Shown here piece after piece: positions 24,673-33,989 of a stretch of 64,000 nt of DNA. Source of the DNA: Bacteroidales bacterium (GTDB lineage Bacteria > Bacteroidota > Bacteroidia > Bacteroidales > UBA932); NCBI GenBank assembly GCA_017962375.1, contig JAGCVJ010000011.1, positions 1 through 64,000 of the forward strand, written 5' to 3'. Every line of letters starts with the position of its first letter. The first letter of the stretch is position 1. Both the position numbers and the translations under genes were made by a program. The notes beneath the pieces are model-generated. The model had not been told where the DNA came from. It saw only the letters and a list, made by a program, of their open reading frames with translations, and did not search any database.

Positions 24673-26958
24673 ATGGATAAACGAAAGAGGAAAATAATTC
24701 TGCTTTTTGCTTTGTCTGTCCTGCTGTTGGGGGCTGTGCTGCTGGCATTGCTGCTCAGAAGGGGCCAGGAAGGCGAAGAGGAGGACCAGAAAGAGAAGAA
24801 GGAGCTTTCTCCCCAGACGGAGGAGGCTTACAAGGCAGTTCCAACGGATGCAGTCCTTATTCTGGACTTTGAGGCTCTGGAACACGTCCTGCCTATTCTG
24901 GAAGACACTTCCACCTTCGGCTACGGGCTGATAGACCCGGCTTCCCCTCTGGTGAGAATCCAGGGCTCCCTGAAAAGGGCGGGGGCGGGGAACTGCCACA
25001 GCCTGTTCTCCTTGCATTACTCGGCCATCAACGAGATCTCGCTGCTTCAGATTCTGGACCTTTCCGGATGCGGTAGTGGCGAGGTATCGCGATACATAGA
25101 CTCCCTTTCCACCTCTTCAAGGAATTTCAACACGTTCAAGATACTCAAGATGCCGAGCGGCCTGAATGTGGCCCTGGCGGGAAACCTGCTTCTGGCAAGC
25201 TCGTCTTCAATCTGCCTGGAAAGCTCTCTGAGGCATATTGCCGGTGGAACATCCATTCTGGACAACCAGGACTTCTACCCGGTTCTCCAGAGCACGGGCG
25301 GTAGCGAGTGCATGTATGTGAACCACAAGCAGATAGGTAAGCTCTTCTCAGGCAGCGTCACATATTCGTTCCTCAAATACTCTGACTTTGTGATGAGGAT
25401 GGCCACCTGGAGCGCCCTGGAAATCAACCCTAGGCAGCGCAACTACATATCGTTCGAGGGCTTTTTGACTCACAACTCGGATTTCATCAACTTCTCAGCC
25501 GTGCTCGGGGAGATGAAGACGTCTGTTTCCCAGGCCCAGGAGGTGCTTCCTGCAAGCACTATGTTTGCCGTGAGCCTGAATATCCCGTCGCTGAAGAGCT
25601 ATGTGAAAGACTACCAGAGATATCTTGACGCCAACAAGAAGATTTCTTCCAGAATGGCCGAGCTGGACAGGATCCAGCTGCCGGAGGCCCCGAGCCCTAT
25701 GGAATGGGTTTCCGACGAGGGCTTTACGGAGTTCGTGTCCGCGTTCTGCCTTGTGGGCAACAAATACGAGTGGGTGTCTTTCCTCTACCATAATTCCACG
25801 TCCTTCCTTGGGAAGCTGACAGGCATAAAGGGCAAGGGAGAAAGAACCGAGCCCGCCGATTTCCCTTTCAAGGGCTATCTGGCCAACCTGTTCGGCGAGG
25901 TGTTCTCACATAATCCGGAAGAGCAGTTCTGCAAAATAGGAGACTGGACCATAATCGGCTCCGCGGCGGCTGTGGGCGAGTTCTACAAAGGCAGGGCCAA
26001 TGCCGTGAACCTGGACAAGTACCTGAGCCATACCCCGGCATCAGGTTTCTTCGGCGAAAAGGGAGTGGCCAAGGTGATAGCCAACATAAAGGAAGGATCT
26101 GACACGCTTTTCACCGTGCTCAACAAGTATTACCGCAAGAGGTTTGAGTCTTCCATCAAGAAGAAGAACTTTGAGTACGCCACCGTGAACGTGGTTCCGA
26201 AAAAGGAGGGCACATATATGGCTATGGACTTTTATGCCGCCCTGCTGAACACTCCTCCTCAAATGTTTGACGCTGAGGATGAGGATGTTGTATTCATAGA
26301 CAGCACATTCAAGACCTTCTGGGGTCCGTTCCCTCTGGTGGACGAGAATTCAGACACCACCTGGTTTGAGCAGAGCAAGAAATACCTGTCCATCTCCTAT
26401 ATGGACAAGAACAAGAAGGGTATCTGGGGCATCCCGATGAAGGATACAATAAAGAACTACGCCGGACTGGTTACTATGGGCGAAAAGCCGCAGATTGTGT
26501 TCATCCTGGGCAACAAGCTCTATATGATGAGCCGCAGGGGCGCTCACTATACGGGATATCCTAGGGAGCTGGACTGCGGAGTGTCCATCGGCCCTAAGGT
26601 TATCAAAGAGAACGGCGAGCAGCATCTGCTCATTATCACGGACGAGAACATAATCACCAAGAGAAATCTGGACGGTTCTCTGTGCTCCGGATGGACAGAC
26701 ATCCACGCTCCGGAATTCACCCGCGAAATGCCAGAAGAGGCGGTGATTTTCGGCAAGCGCTACTATATTTTGCGCACGGTTTCCAAGCTCAGGATTTACA
26801 CTCCGGAAGGCGAGGAACTTACGGCAAAGAACATTAAGCGGCCTATTTCCAGGGACAGCGCCGTTACCGAAGACAAGGACGGCTATGTGAAGGTGATGGG
26901 TATAGACGGCAAGGAATTCCTCTTCAACTTGAAGACGGGCCGCGTAAAGAAACTTTAG
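24673..26958 (+). CDS. Large periplasmic/membrane-anchored protein of unknown function
   Basis: A 761-residue protein with one N-terminal membrane segment (about 9-28, rich in Leu, flanked by KRKRK), an acidic/Lys linker and a long exported domain. Residues 50-510 resemble DUF3352-like repeats seen beside transporters (VPTDAVLILDFEALEHVLPIL; PASTMFAVSLNIPSLKSYV). Residues 560-761 have short repeated strands such as NKLYMMSRRG, QHLLIITDENIITKRNLDG and KRYYILRTVSKLRIYTPEG, which look like blades of a beta propeller. It lies 2 nt before the lipid-type ABC exporter, so an envelope role with that exporter is likely but unproven. Confidence 0.65.
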   Translation: MDKRKRKIILLFALSVLLLGAVLLALLLRRGQEGEEEDQKEKKELSPQTEEAYKAVPTDAVLILDFEALEHVLPILEDTSTFGYGLIDPASPLVRIQGSLKRAGAGNCHSLFSLHYSAINEISLLQILDLSGCGSGEVSRYIDSLSTSSRNFNTFKILKMPSGLNVALAGNLLLASSSSICLESSLRHIAGGTSILDNQDFYPVLQSTGGSECMYVNHKQIGKLFSGSVTYSFLKYSDFVMRMATWSALEINPRQRNYISFEGFLTHNSDFINFSAVLGEMKTSVSQAQEVLPASTMFAVSLNIPSLKSYVKDYQRYLDANKKISSRMAELDRIQLPEAPSPMEWVSDEGFTEFVSAFCLVGNKYEWVSFLYHNSTSFLGKLTGIKGKGERTEPADFPFKGYLANLFGEVFSHNPEEQFCKIGDWTIIGSAAAVGEFYKGRANAVNLDKYLSHTPASGFFGEKGVAKVIANIKEGSDTLFTVLNKYYRKRFESSIKKKNFEYATVNVVPKKEGTYMAMDFYAALLNTPPQMFDAEDEDVVFIDSTFKTFWGPFPLVDENSDTTWFEQSKKYLSISYMDKNKKGIWGIPMKDTIKNYAGLVTMGEKPQIVFILGNKLYMMSRRGAHYTGYPRELDCGVSIGPKVIKENGEQHLLIITDENIITKRNLDGSLCSGWTDIHAPEFTREMPEEAVIFGKRYYILRTVSKLRIYTPEGEELTAKNIKRPISRDSAVTEDKDGYVKVMGIDGKEFLFNLKTGRVKKL

Positions 26959-26960
26959 AG

Positions 26961-28814
26961 ATGAAGAGCTTTTTAAGACTGCTGAACTATGCAAGGCCAT
27001 GGCGCAGGTTCTGGCCCGGATACATAATACTGGCTATTCTATCCGTGATATTCGGAATTGTGAACTATTCCCTGATATCGCCGGTTCTGAAGCTTCTGTT
27101 CGAGGCCCCGAGCAACGAGCAGGTGAGCGCTGAGATAGCCACCCTGGCCGGGAAGACGGAGCATTTCTCCATGTCTATGGACTGGTTCGAGAACACGTTC
27201 CAGTACTATATGGACAAGATATTCCTTGCCGCCGGTCCGCTGAAGGCTTTGCTTTTCGTCTGCGCCCTCCTTGTGGGAGCCAGCCTGCTTTCCAACATCA
27301 CAAGATACCTCTCGCAGACCATTCTGGTGAGGATGAGAACCCACATCATGAAGAAGCTGCGCACAGATCTGTTCCGCAAGATTTCCACTATGGACGTGGG
27401 CTTCTATCACACCCAGCAGAAAGGTGACATCATTTCCAGGATATCCAACGACGTTACAGAAGTCCAGAACGGAGTGGCCGACAGCTTCCACATGATTTTC
27501 AGGGAGCCGCTGCTGATTATAGGATTCATTTCCTACTGCTTCTACCTTTCGCCGAAGCTTACTCTGGTAACCTTGATTACCATTCCGCTTTCCGGACTGG
27601 CCATTGGGGCCCTGGCCAAGAGGCTTAGAAAGAAAGCCGTTGAGACGCAGAGCCTTATGGGAAGAATCGTGAGCCACTTTGACGAGGCCATTTCCGGCAT
27701 TAGGATAATCAAGGGCTTCAACGCCAAGAAATACGTTCAGGAGAATTTCGAGAAAACCAACGACGCCCACAAACGGTCCAGCCGCAAGATGCTTTACCGC
27801 CAGCAGCTGGCTCATCCTACCAGCGAGTTTCTGGGAATCACCATAGCCGCTGCCGTTCTGCTGTACGGAGGATGGCTGCAGATAAACGGCTCTCTTGGGC
27901 TTAGCATAGGCACTTTCACAGTTTACATTCTCTGCTACTGGAGAGTTCTGGAGCCGGCAAAGAATATCGCCAAGGCCTACGCCAGCATACAGAGAGGCCT
28001 GGTGAGCGGAGAAAGGCTTTTCGTAATCCTCGATGCCGAGAACCACATCAAGGAGAAGGAAGACGCCATCACCCTCAAGGAATTCAAGAACGGAATAGAG
28101 TACCGCAAAGTAGACTTCTCCTACACAGACGGCATTCCGGTTCTCAAGAACATAAACGCCAGCATACCAAAGGGCAAGATGGTGGCTTTGGTAGGGCCGA
28201 GCGGCGCGGGCAAGAGTACGTTTGCGGATCTGCTGCCGAGGTTCTACGACGTTACCGGCGGCGGAATATTCATAGACGGGAAAGACATCCGCGACTATAC
28301 CCTGGACTCGCTGACCTCCCAGATGGGAATTGTGACTCAGGAATCCATATTGTTCAACGATACGGTTTACAACAACATAACCTTCGGCATGGAGAATGTC
28401 TCCAGGGAGCAGGTTGTGGAGGCGGCTCGCATTGCCAACGCGCTGGAGTTCATCGAGCAGCTGCCTAAGAAGTTCGAGACCAATATCGGCGACAGGGGAG
28501 AGAACCTCTCCGGAGGCCAGAGACAGAGAATCGCCATTGCCAGGGCGGTGCTCAAGAACCCTCCAATACTGATTCTGGACGAGGCCACCAGCGCCCTGGA
28601 CACCGAAAGCGAGCGCCTGGTTCAGGACGCCCTTTACAAGCTGATGCAGAACCGCACCAGCATAGTGATAGCCCACCGCCTTTCAACCATACGCTATGCA
28701 GACGACATAATCGTGATGAAAGACGGAAAGATTGTGGAGGAGGGCAACCACGAGCAGCTTATAGAAAAGAACGGAATCTACGCAGGCCTGTGCGCCATGC
28801 AGGAATTCTCATAG
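26961..28814 (+). CDS. MsbA-like ABC exporter (fused permease and ATPase)
   Basis: A 617-residue half-transporter that would act as a homodimer in the inner membrane. Six membrane helices lie in residues 1-340 and a nucleotide-binding domain after 370. The ATPase motifs are Walker A GPSGAGKST (about 412-420), signature LSGGQRQR (about 515-522), Walker B ILILDEATSALD (about 534-545) and the H-loop in IVIAHRLST. The type is that of MsbA, which flips lipid A core. Neighbours (an acyl-CoA ligase downstream, an envelope protein upstream) suit lipid export, but other hydrophobic substrates are possible. Confidence 0.92.
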   Translation: MKSFLRLLNYARPWRRFWPGYIILAILSVIFGIVNYSLISPVLKLLFEAPSNEQVSAEIATLAGKTEHFSMSMDWFENTFQYYMDKIFLAAGPLKALLFVCALLVGASLLSNITRYLSQTILVRMRTHIMKKLRTDLFRKISTMDVGFYHTQQKGDIISRISNDVTEVQNGVADSFHMIFREPLLIIGFISYCFYLSPKLTLVTLITIPLSGLAIGALAKRLRKKAVETQSLMGRIVSHFDEAISGIRIIKGFNAKKYVQENFEKTNDAHKRSSRKMLYRQQLAHPTSEFLGITIAAAVLLYGGWLQINGSLGLSIGTFTVYILCYWRVLEPAKNIAKAYASIQRGLVSGERLFVILDAENHIKEKEDAITLKEFKNGIEYRKVDFSYTDGIPVLKNINASIPKGKMVALVGPSGAGKSTFADLLPRFYDVTGGGIFIDGKDIRDYTLDSLTSQMGIVTQESILFNDTVYNNITFGMENVSREQVVEAARIANALEFIEQLPKKFETNIGDRGENLSGGQRQRIAIARAVLKNPPILILDEATSALDTESERLVQDALYKLMQNRTSIVIAHRLSTIRYADDIIVMKDGKIVEEGNHEQLIEKNGIYAGLCAMQEFS

Positions 28815-28856
28815 ACTACAGAAAAACCTAAAGACCAAACCTATACCTCAAACATT

Positions 28857-30524
28857 ATGATGTACGTTTCTGAATCTTTGATAGAGATAATTGAAGAGAG
28901 CTTCAAGAGAAACTGGAACCGTCCGGCTCTGTCCGACTTCAAGGGAATCACTCTCTATTATCGCGATGTGGCAAGAAGGATAGCCAAGATGCACATCATC
29001 TTCCGCGAAGGCGGCGTTAAGGAAGGGGACAAGATAGCCATCTGCTCCCGCAACCACTCCAACTGGGCTGTGGTGTTCCTCTCCTGCCTGACTTACGGCG
29101 CCGTTCCCGTGCCTATTCTCCACGAGTTCAAGCCAAGCAACATAGAGCATATAGTCAACCATTCCGACAGCCGCATTCTGTTTGCCGGAAGTGTCATACT
29201 GGAGGGCTTGACGCTCAGCCACATGCAGAACCTGAACACGGTTATCTGCCTGGACGATTTCTCTCTGGTGCAGACCAAGAACACCGCGGTTTACATGGCT
29301 ATGGAGCATCTGAACGAGCTCTTCGGCAAAGCCTATCCAAAGATCTTCGGCCCGGACTGCATATCCTACCGCAGAGAAACCAGCCGCGAAGAGCTGGCTA
29401 TGATAAACTACACCAGCGGAACCAGCGGCTTCTCCAAGGGCGTTATGCTGCCTTACAGGGCTCTGCGCTCCAACGTGCTTTTCGCCTACGAGGTGCTGCC
29501 TTCCATAAACGAGACATCCAACGTGGTTTCCATACTGCCGTCTGCCCACATGTACGGGCTGATGTTCGAGCTGCTGTTTGAAATGACGGTGGGAGCGCAC
29601 GTGCACTTCCTTACCAGAGTGCCGTCTCCGAGCGTGATTGTCAAGGCGTTCGAGGAAATCAAGCCAAAGATCATCATCTCCGTTCCGCTTGTAATCGAGA
29701 AAATATACAAGAACCGCCTGCTGCCGTTCCTCTCCACTCCGGGCGTGAGGTTCCTGCTGAGGCTTCCTGTCACCGACCAGAGAATCAAGAAGCAGATCAA
29801 CGACACCCTCACCAGCTCCTTCGGCGGGGAGTTCGAGGAAGTGATCATTGGCGGGGCCGCCTTCAACAAGGAAGCGGACAACTTCTTCAACTCCATAGGC
29901 TTCAGATACACAGTGGGCTACGGAATGACCGAATGCGCGCCTATCATAGCATACGCTGACTGGAAGGAAAAGAGAGTGGGATCCTGCGGCTATGCAGCCC
30001 CGAGAATGAAGATCAGGATAGATTCCGACCATCCTAGAACCGTTCCGGGAGAAATCCAGGTGAAAGGCGACAACACCATGCTGGGCTATTACAAGAACGA
30101 GATAGCCACCCGCGACGCCTTCACCAAAGACGGCTGGATGCGTACCGGAGACCTCGGAATCCTGGACAAGGACGGTTTCCTCTACATCAAGGGCAGGAGC
30201 AAGAACATGATACTCGGCCCGAGCGGCCAGAACATCTATCCGGAAGAGATAGAGAGCATTATCAACAATATGCCGTATGTGGTTGAGAGTCTTGTGATTG
30301 AAGATGACGGCAAGATGGTGGCCCTGATCTACCCGGATCTGGAGGGCGCGTCCAGAGACGGCCTGACCACAGCCGAAATGATAGAGGCCAAGATGAACGA
30401 GAACATACGTATTGTCAACGAGGAGATGCCGAACTACTCCAAGATCTCTGCCGTGAAGATAATGCCGGAAGAGTTCGAGAAGACACCTAAGAGAAGCATC
30501 AAGAGATACATTTACCAGAACTAG
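28857..30524 (+). CDS. AMP-binding long-chain acyl-CoA synthetase family protein
   Basis: A 555-residue ANL-superfamily ligase that activates fatty acids through an acyl-AMP intermediate. The P-loop is YTSGTSGFSKG (about 186-196), the A5 motif is VGYGMTECAP (about 354-363), the A7 motif is TGDLGILDKDG (about 430-440) and the catalytic Lys near the end lies in KTPKRSIKRY. There are two adjacent Met codons at the start; either may be used. It follows the MsbA-like exporter by 42 nt and is followed 2 nt later by the dCMP deaminase gene. Confidence 0.92.
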   Translation: MMYVSESLIEIIEESFKRNWNRPALSDFKGITLYYRDVARRIAKMHIIFREGGVKEGDKIAICSRNHSNWAVVFLSCLTYGAVPVPILHEFKPSNIEHIVNHSDSRILFAGSVILEGLTLSHMQNLNTVICLDDFSLVQTKNTAVYMAMEHLNELFGKAYPKIFGPDCISYRRETSREELAMINYTSGTSGFSKGVMLPYRALRSNVLFAYEVLPSINETSNVVSILPSAHMYGLMFELLFEMTVGAHVHFLTRVPSPSVIVKAFEEIKPKIIISVPLVIEKIYKNRLLPFLSTPGVRFLLRLPVTDQRIKKQINDTLTSSFGGEFEEVIIGGAAFNKEADNFFNSIGFRYTVGYGMTECAPIIAYADWKEKRVGSCGYAAPRMKIRIDSDHPRTVPGEIQVKGDNTMLGYYKNEIATRDAFTKDGWMRTGDLGILDKDGFLYIKGRSKNMILGPSGQNIYPEEIESIINNMPYVVESLVIEDDGKMVALIYPDLEGASRDGLTTAEMIEAKMNENIRIVNEEMPNYSKISAVKIMPEEFEKTPKRSIKRYIYQN

Positions 30525-30526
30525 AA

Positions 30527-30985
30527 ATGGACAAGCAGCTACAATTTGACCTGAGCTACCTGCAGATGGCAGGCATCTGGGCCAAAAATTCATACAGCAA
30601 GCGTCTCCAGGTAGGGGCGCTGCTGGTTAAAGACAGGATGATAATTTCGGACGGCTACAACGGAACTCCTTCCGGATTCGAGAACGTGTGCGAAGACGAG
30701 AACGGGGTGACCAAGCCTTACGTGCTCCACGCCGAGGCAAACGCCATCACCAAGGTGGCCAAGAGCAACAACTCCTCCGAAGGGGCCACGCTCTACATCA
30801 CCGCCTCTCCTTGCATGGAGTGCGCCAAGCTCATCATCCAGAGCGGAATCAAGAGAGTTGTTTATCGCGATGCATATCGTCTGGATGACGGCATTAAGCT
30901 TCTTCAAAGGGCCGGAATACAGGTGGAGCAGCTCGACTCGGCCACAATAGAACTCCTTGCCAAGGAACGTGACAAAGAACAATAG
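30527..30985 (+). CDS. Deoxycytidylate (dCMP) deaminase
   Basis: A 152-residue zinc enzyme that converts dCMP to dUMP for thymidylate synthesis. The zinc site and catalytic Glu are HAEANAI (H68, E70) and SPCMECAK (C96, C99). The substrate region SDGYNGTPSGFENVCED is diagnostic for the dCMP group rather than cytidine or tRNA-adenosine deaminases. It is coupled to the acyl-CoA ligase gene (2 nt gap) and to the protease gene (11 nt gap, with an AGGAGG-like ribosome site before the latter). Confidence 0.93.
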   Translation: MDKQLQFDLSYLQMAGIWAKNSYSKRLQVGALLVKDRMIISDGYNGTPSGFENVCEDENGVTKPYVLHAEANAITKVAKSNNSSEGATLYITASPCMECAKLIIQSGIKRVVYRDAYRLDDGIKLLQRAGIQVEQLDSATIELLAKERDKEQ

Positions 30986-30996
30986 GAGGACAGACA

Positions 30997-32607
30997 ATGC
31001 CTGAGAAGCTGAAGGAACTGCTGGACAACAAATGGTTCTGGATTTTCATCCTGCTTATGTTCGCCGCCGTTACGGCGGGGAGAGTTACCCGCTGCTCAAG
31101 AGATAAGGGGAGAGTGCAGGCCGCCGCAGCAAGCCGCGCTCACTGGTCCAAGCTGCTGCTTATAATGGACTATATAGAAGACAACTATGTAGATTCCGTC
31201 AGCTGTGAAGACCTTACGGAAGACGCCATTTCTTCCGTTCTCCAGAATCTGGATCCTCATTCTGTGTATCTGCCTCCTATGGATCTGGAAAAGGCGGATG
31301 AAACCCTGGTGGGCAATTTCAGCGGCATAGGAATAGAGTTCAACGTGCCTAACGACACTGCCGTTATAGTAAATGTCATCCCCGGCGGCCCTAGCCAGAG
31401 GGCGGGCCTTATGAGCGGAGACAGGATTGTGAAGGTGGACGGCAGGAACGTGGCCGGAGTGCAGTTCCCACAGGATTCACTGATGAAAATTCTCCGCGGT
31501 CCGAAAGACAGCAAGGTCTGCGTGAGCGTGAAAAGGCGCGGCGAGAAGGAGCTTCTCCCATTTGACATAAAGAGGGGAATGATACCGGTCCACAGCCTGG
31601 ATGCGGCTATAATGCTCACTCCTACACTCGGTTACATAAAGCTCTCCACATTTTCCGCCACCACTTACCGAGAGTTTATGGAAGCTGCCGCTCGCCTAAA
31701 GCAGCAGGGAATGACATCCCTCCTTCTGGACTTGAGGGAGAACCCGGGGGGATTTCTGGACCAGGCCTACCGTCTGGCCAACGAGTTCCTCGAGAGGGGC
31801 GATATGGTTGTGTATATGGAAGGCCGCAGAAGGCCTAGAGAGGAGTTCCAGGCAACAGGCAGAGGAAATCTCAAAGACATAAAGCTCTATGTGGCCATAG
31901 ACGAGAACAGCGCATCTTCCAGCGAAATTATGGCAGGAGCCATCCAGGACAATGACCGCGGAACAATCATCGGCCGCCGCTCGTTTGGCAAGGGCCTTGT
32001 GCAGGAGCCGGTCTATTTCTCCGACAGCAGCGGAATCCGCCTTACCGTGGCCAGATACTACACGCCTTCAGGACGTTGCATACAGAAGCCTTATACCAGT
32101 GATTACCACTACGATATACTGGAACGTTACCAAAGGGGAGAGATGCAGAGCGCAGACAGCATAAGGGTGAACGACTCCCTCAAATACACCACCGTTCACG
32201 GCAACACCGTCTATGGCGGAGGAGGAATTATTCCTGACGTGTTCATCCCGATAGACACTACCGGCGTCACCGATTTTCTGGTGAAGGTTAATCGCCGGAG
32301 CCTGCAGATGAAGTTCAGCTCGATGTTTGCCGACAAGCATCGCGGCGAGCTTCAGGCTATTACCACCATAGAAGGGCTTGAAGAGCTTTACCGCAAGGAG
32401 GATATCGGGCGCCAGTTCCAGCTCTTCGCTGCTTCCGAGGGCGTCAGGGCCCTTCCTGGAGAGTGGGAGCAGAGCGGAAGCATCATAGTTCTCCAGATCA
32501 AGGGGCTGATAGGGCGTTATTCATCTATGAAAGACGACGCGTTCTACCCTTACGTGCTAAAAACCGACAGCCTTGCCGAGAAGGTCAAGGAACTTGAAAA
32601 TAACTAG
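30997..32607 (+). CDS. S41 family C-terminal processing protease with PDZ domain
   Basis: A 536-residue periplasmic protease (CtpA/Prc type) with an N-terminal membrane anchor (about 14-28). A PDZ domain lies at about 100-185 (FSGIGIEF...IVNVIPGGPSQRAGLMSGDRIVKVDG). The S41 core has LLDLRENPGGFLDQA, the catalytic Ser in ENSASSSEIMAGA (about 302-314) and the catalytic Lys in RSFGKGLVQ (about 328-336). About 150 extra C-terminal residues follow, usual in Bacteroidota. It degrades or trims envelope proteins from the C-terminus. An AGGAGG ribosome-binding site, rare in this phylum, lies before the ATG. Confidence 0.93.
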   Translation: MPEKLKELLDNKWFWIFILLMFAAVTAGRVTRCSRDKGRVQAAAASRAHWSKLLLIMDYIEDNYVDSVSCEDLTEDAISSVLQNLDPHSVYLPPMDLEKADETLVGNFSGIGIEFNVPNDTAVIVNVIPGGPSQRAGLMSGDRIVKVDGRNVAGVQFPQDSLMKILRGPKDSKVCVSVKRRGEKELLPFDIKRGMIPVHSLDAAIMLTPTLGYIKLSTFSATTYREFMEAAARLKQQGMTSLLLDLRENPGGFLDQAYRLANEFLERGDMVVYMEGRRRPREEFQATGRGNLKDIKLYVAIDENSASSSEIMAGAIQDNDRGTIIGRRSFGKGLVQEPVYFSDSSGIRLTVARYYTPSGRCIQKPYTSDYHYDILERYQRGEMQSADSIRVNDSLKYTTVHGNTVYGGGGIIPDVFIPIDTTGVTDFLVKVNRRSLQMKFSSMFADKHRGELQAITTIEGLEELYRKEDIGRQFQLFAASEGVRALPGEWEQSGSIIVLQIKGLIGRYSSMKDDAFYPYVLKTDSLAEKVKELENN

Positions 32608-32612
32608 AAATT

Positions 32613-33047
32613 ATGGCAAAGAAAGTAGGAATGGCATCAGACCACGCAGGTTTCCAGATGAAGGAATATCTGAAGAGCCTTCTCCACGACACAGGTTACG
32701 AGGTTGTGGATTTTGGAGCGTTCTCTTCCGAGAGCATGGATTATCCCGATACCGCCCACCCTCTGGCCGAGGCCGTGGAAAAAGGCGAGGTGGATTTCGG
32801 AATAGGAATCTGTGGCAGCGGAAACGGCATCAGCATGACCTTGAACAAGCATCAGGGCATCAGGGCCGCCTTGTGCTGGACTCCTGAGCTGGGCGCTCTG
32901 GCCAAGCAGCACAACAACGCCAACATCCTCACTCTTCCGGCCCGCTTCATCACCGAAGAAATGGCCAGAGACATAGTCAAGGCCTACATAACGGCGGAAT
33001 TCGAGGGCGGACGCCACCAGAGGAGAATCGAGAAGATACCTGTATGA
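32613..33047 (+). CDS. rpiB: Ribose-5-phosphate isomerase B
   Basis: Interconverts ribose-5-phosphate and ribulose-5-phosphate in the pentose phosphate pathway. The 144-residue length is typical. Active-site features are SDHAGFQMKEYL at the N-terminus, the catalytic Cys in GIGICGSGNGISM and the phosphate-binding Arg/His at the C-terminal ARFI region. The stop overlaps the truB start by 4 nt, and the gene is 5 nt from the protease gene before it. Confidence 0.94.
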   Translation: MAKKVGMASDHAGFQMKEYLKSLLHDTGYEVVDFGAFSSESMDYPDTAHPLAEAVEKGEVDFGIGICGSGNGISMTLNKHQGIRAALCWTPELGALAKQHNNANILTLPARFITEEMARDIVKAYITAEFEGGRHQRRIEKIPV

Positions 33048-33928
33048 TCCATCCTCTTGTAATAGACCGGAGGAACCCCATCCCCCTGGAGAAATCTCTG
33101 GAGGCATATCCGGAAGGAATCATCTTTCCGGTGGACAAGCCCTACAGATGGACCAGCTCGGACGTGGTGCGCAAGATAAAGTTCATTCTCCGCAATCACT
33201 TCAACACCAAGAACATAAAGATTGGTCATGCCGGCACCCTGGACCCTCTGGCCACAGGCCTTCTCATAGTGTGCCTGGGCAAGGCCTGCAAGATTTCCGA
33301 GGCACTTCAGGCAGAGAAAAAAGAATACATCGCCGAGTTCACTCTAGGCGCCACCACTCCTTCTTTCGACAGGGAGCATCCGGTGGACAGCCTCTATCCT
33401 GCGGAACATATAACTAAGGAAGATATGCGGAAGGCCGCTGAGGCTTTCGTGAGCCAGACAGAGCAGATGCCGCCGGCCTATTCCGCAAAATACGTGAACG
33501 GCACCCGCAGCTACTACCTGGCCAGAAACGGCGAGCAGTCTGACCTGAAGCCCGCTGCAATAAAAATCTATTCTTCCTGCCTGCTGGCGGAAGACGATCC
33601 ACTGGCCCAGACTCTGACTCGCCCTTCTTACGGTGAGGACGCTCTCCACAACACTTTTGTGGTGAAAAAGAGGATTGCCTCGGAAGAAAACAACCCGGTG
33701 GTCCGCTACACGGAGAATTCCCTTCTGGACCCTTCTCAGCTGCGAAGCCTGCCTAGGGCGGTTCTCAAGATAGAGTGCAGCAAGGGCACCTACATCCGCT
33801 CCATGGCCCGCGACTTTGGGGCCACACTTTCTTCGGGGGCTTTTATGTCTGCCCTAAGGCGTACTGCCTCAGGCGGTTTCAGGGTGGAAGACGCTCTGGA
33901 CGTGAAAGATTATTTCGACAAGTTGTAA
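33044..33928 (+). CDS. truB: tRNA pseudouridine-55 synthase
   Basis: Isomerises U55 to pseudouridine in the T-loop of tRNAs. The 294-residue protein has the catalytic Asp in GHAGTLDPLATGLL (about 60-73). It also has the family blocks DKPYRWTSSDVVRKIK, QMPPAYSAKYVNG and KGTYIRSMARDFG. An insert rich in charged residues (about 180-230) separates the last two, as in other Bacteroidota TruB. It starts within the last codon of rpiB (ATGA overlap) and precedes queA. Confidence 0.95.
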   Translation: MIHPLVIDRRNPIPLEKSLEAYPEGIIFPVDKPYRWTSSDVVRKIKFILRNHFNTKNIKIGHAGTLDPLATGLLIVCLGKACKISEALQAEKKEYIAEFTLGATTPSFDREHPVDSLYPAEHITKEDMRKAAEAFVSQTEQMPPAYSAKYVNGTRSYYLARNGEQSDLKPAAIKIYSSCLLAEDDPLAQTLTRPSYGEDALHNTFVVKKRIASEENNPVVRYTENSLLDPSQLRSLPRAVLKIECSKGTYIRSMARDFGATLSSGAFMSALRRTASGGFRVEDALDVKDYFDKL

Positions 33929-33989
33929 CCTTTTTCAATTACTTGCGTATAATATTTTGCCTATCGTGTATGGGCCAAATAGCTATTTT

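Noticed and set aside
27039-28676. Minus-strand open frame of 545 codons over the MsbA-like exporter
   Set aside because: It lacks any motif and lies opposite Walker A, signature and Walker B of a complete ABC protein; long antisense frames are a by-product of the codon bias here.
28848-30593. Minus-strand open frame of 581 codons over the acyl-CoA ligase gene
   Set aside because: It mirrors the plus-strand gene, has no family motif and a biased His/Val/Gln composition. The plus frame encodes a complete AMP-binding enzyme.
33929-33989. preQ1 riboswitch before queA
   Set aside because: The 61-nt gap has no pseudoknot-like pairing or the expected C-rich core; it is AT-rich with no stable stem.
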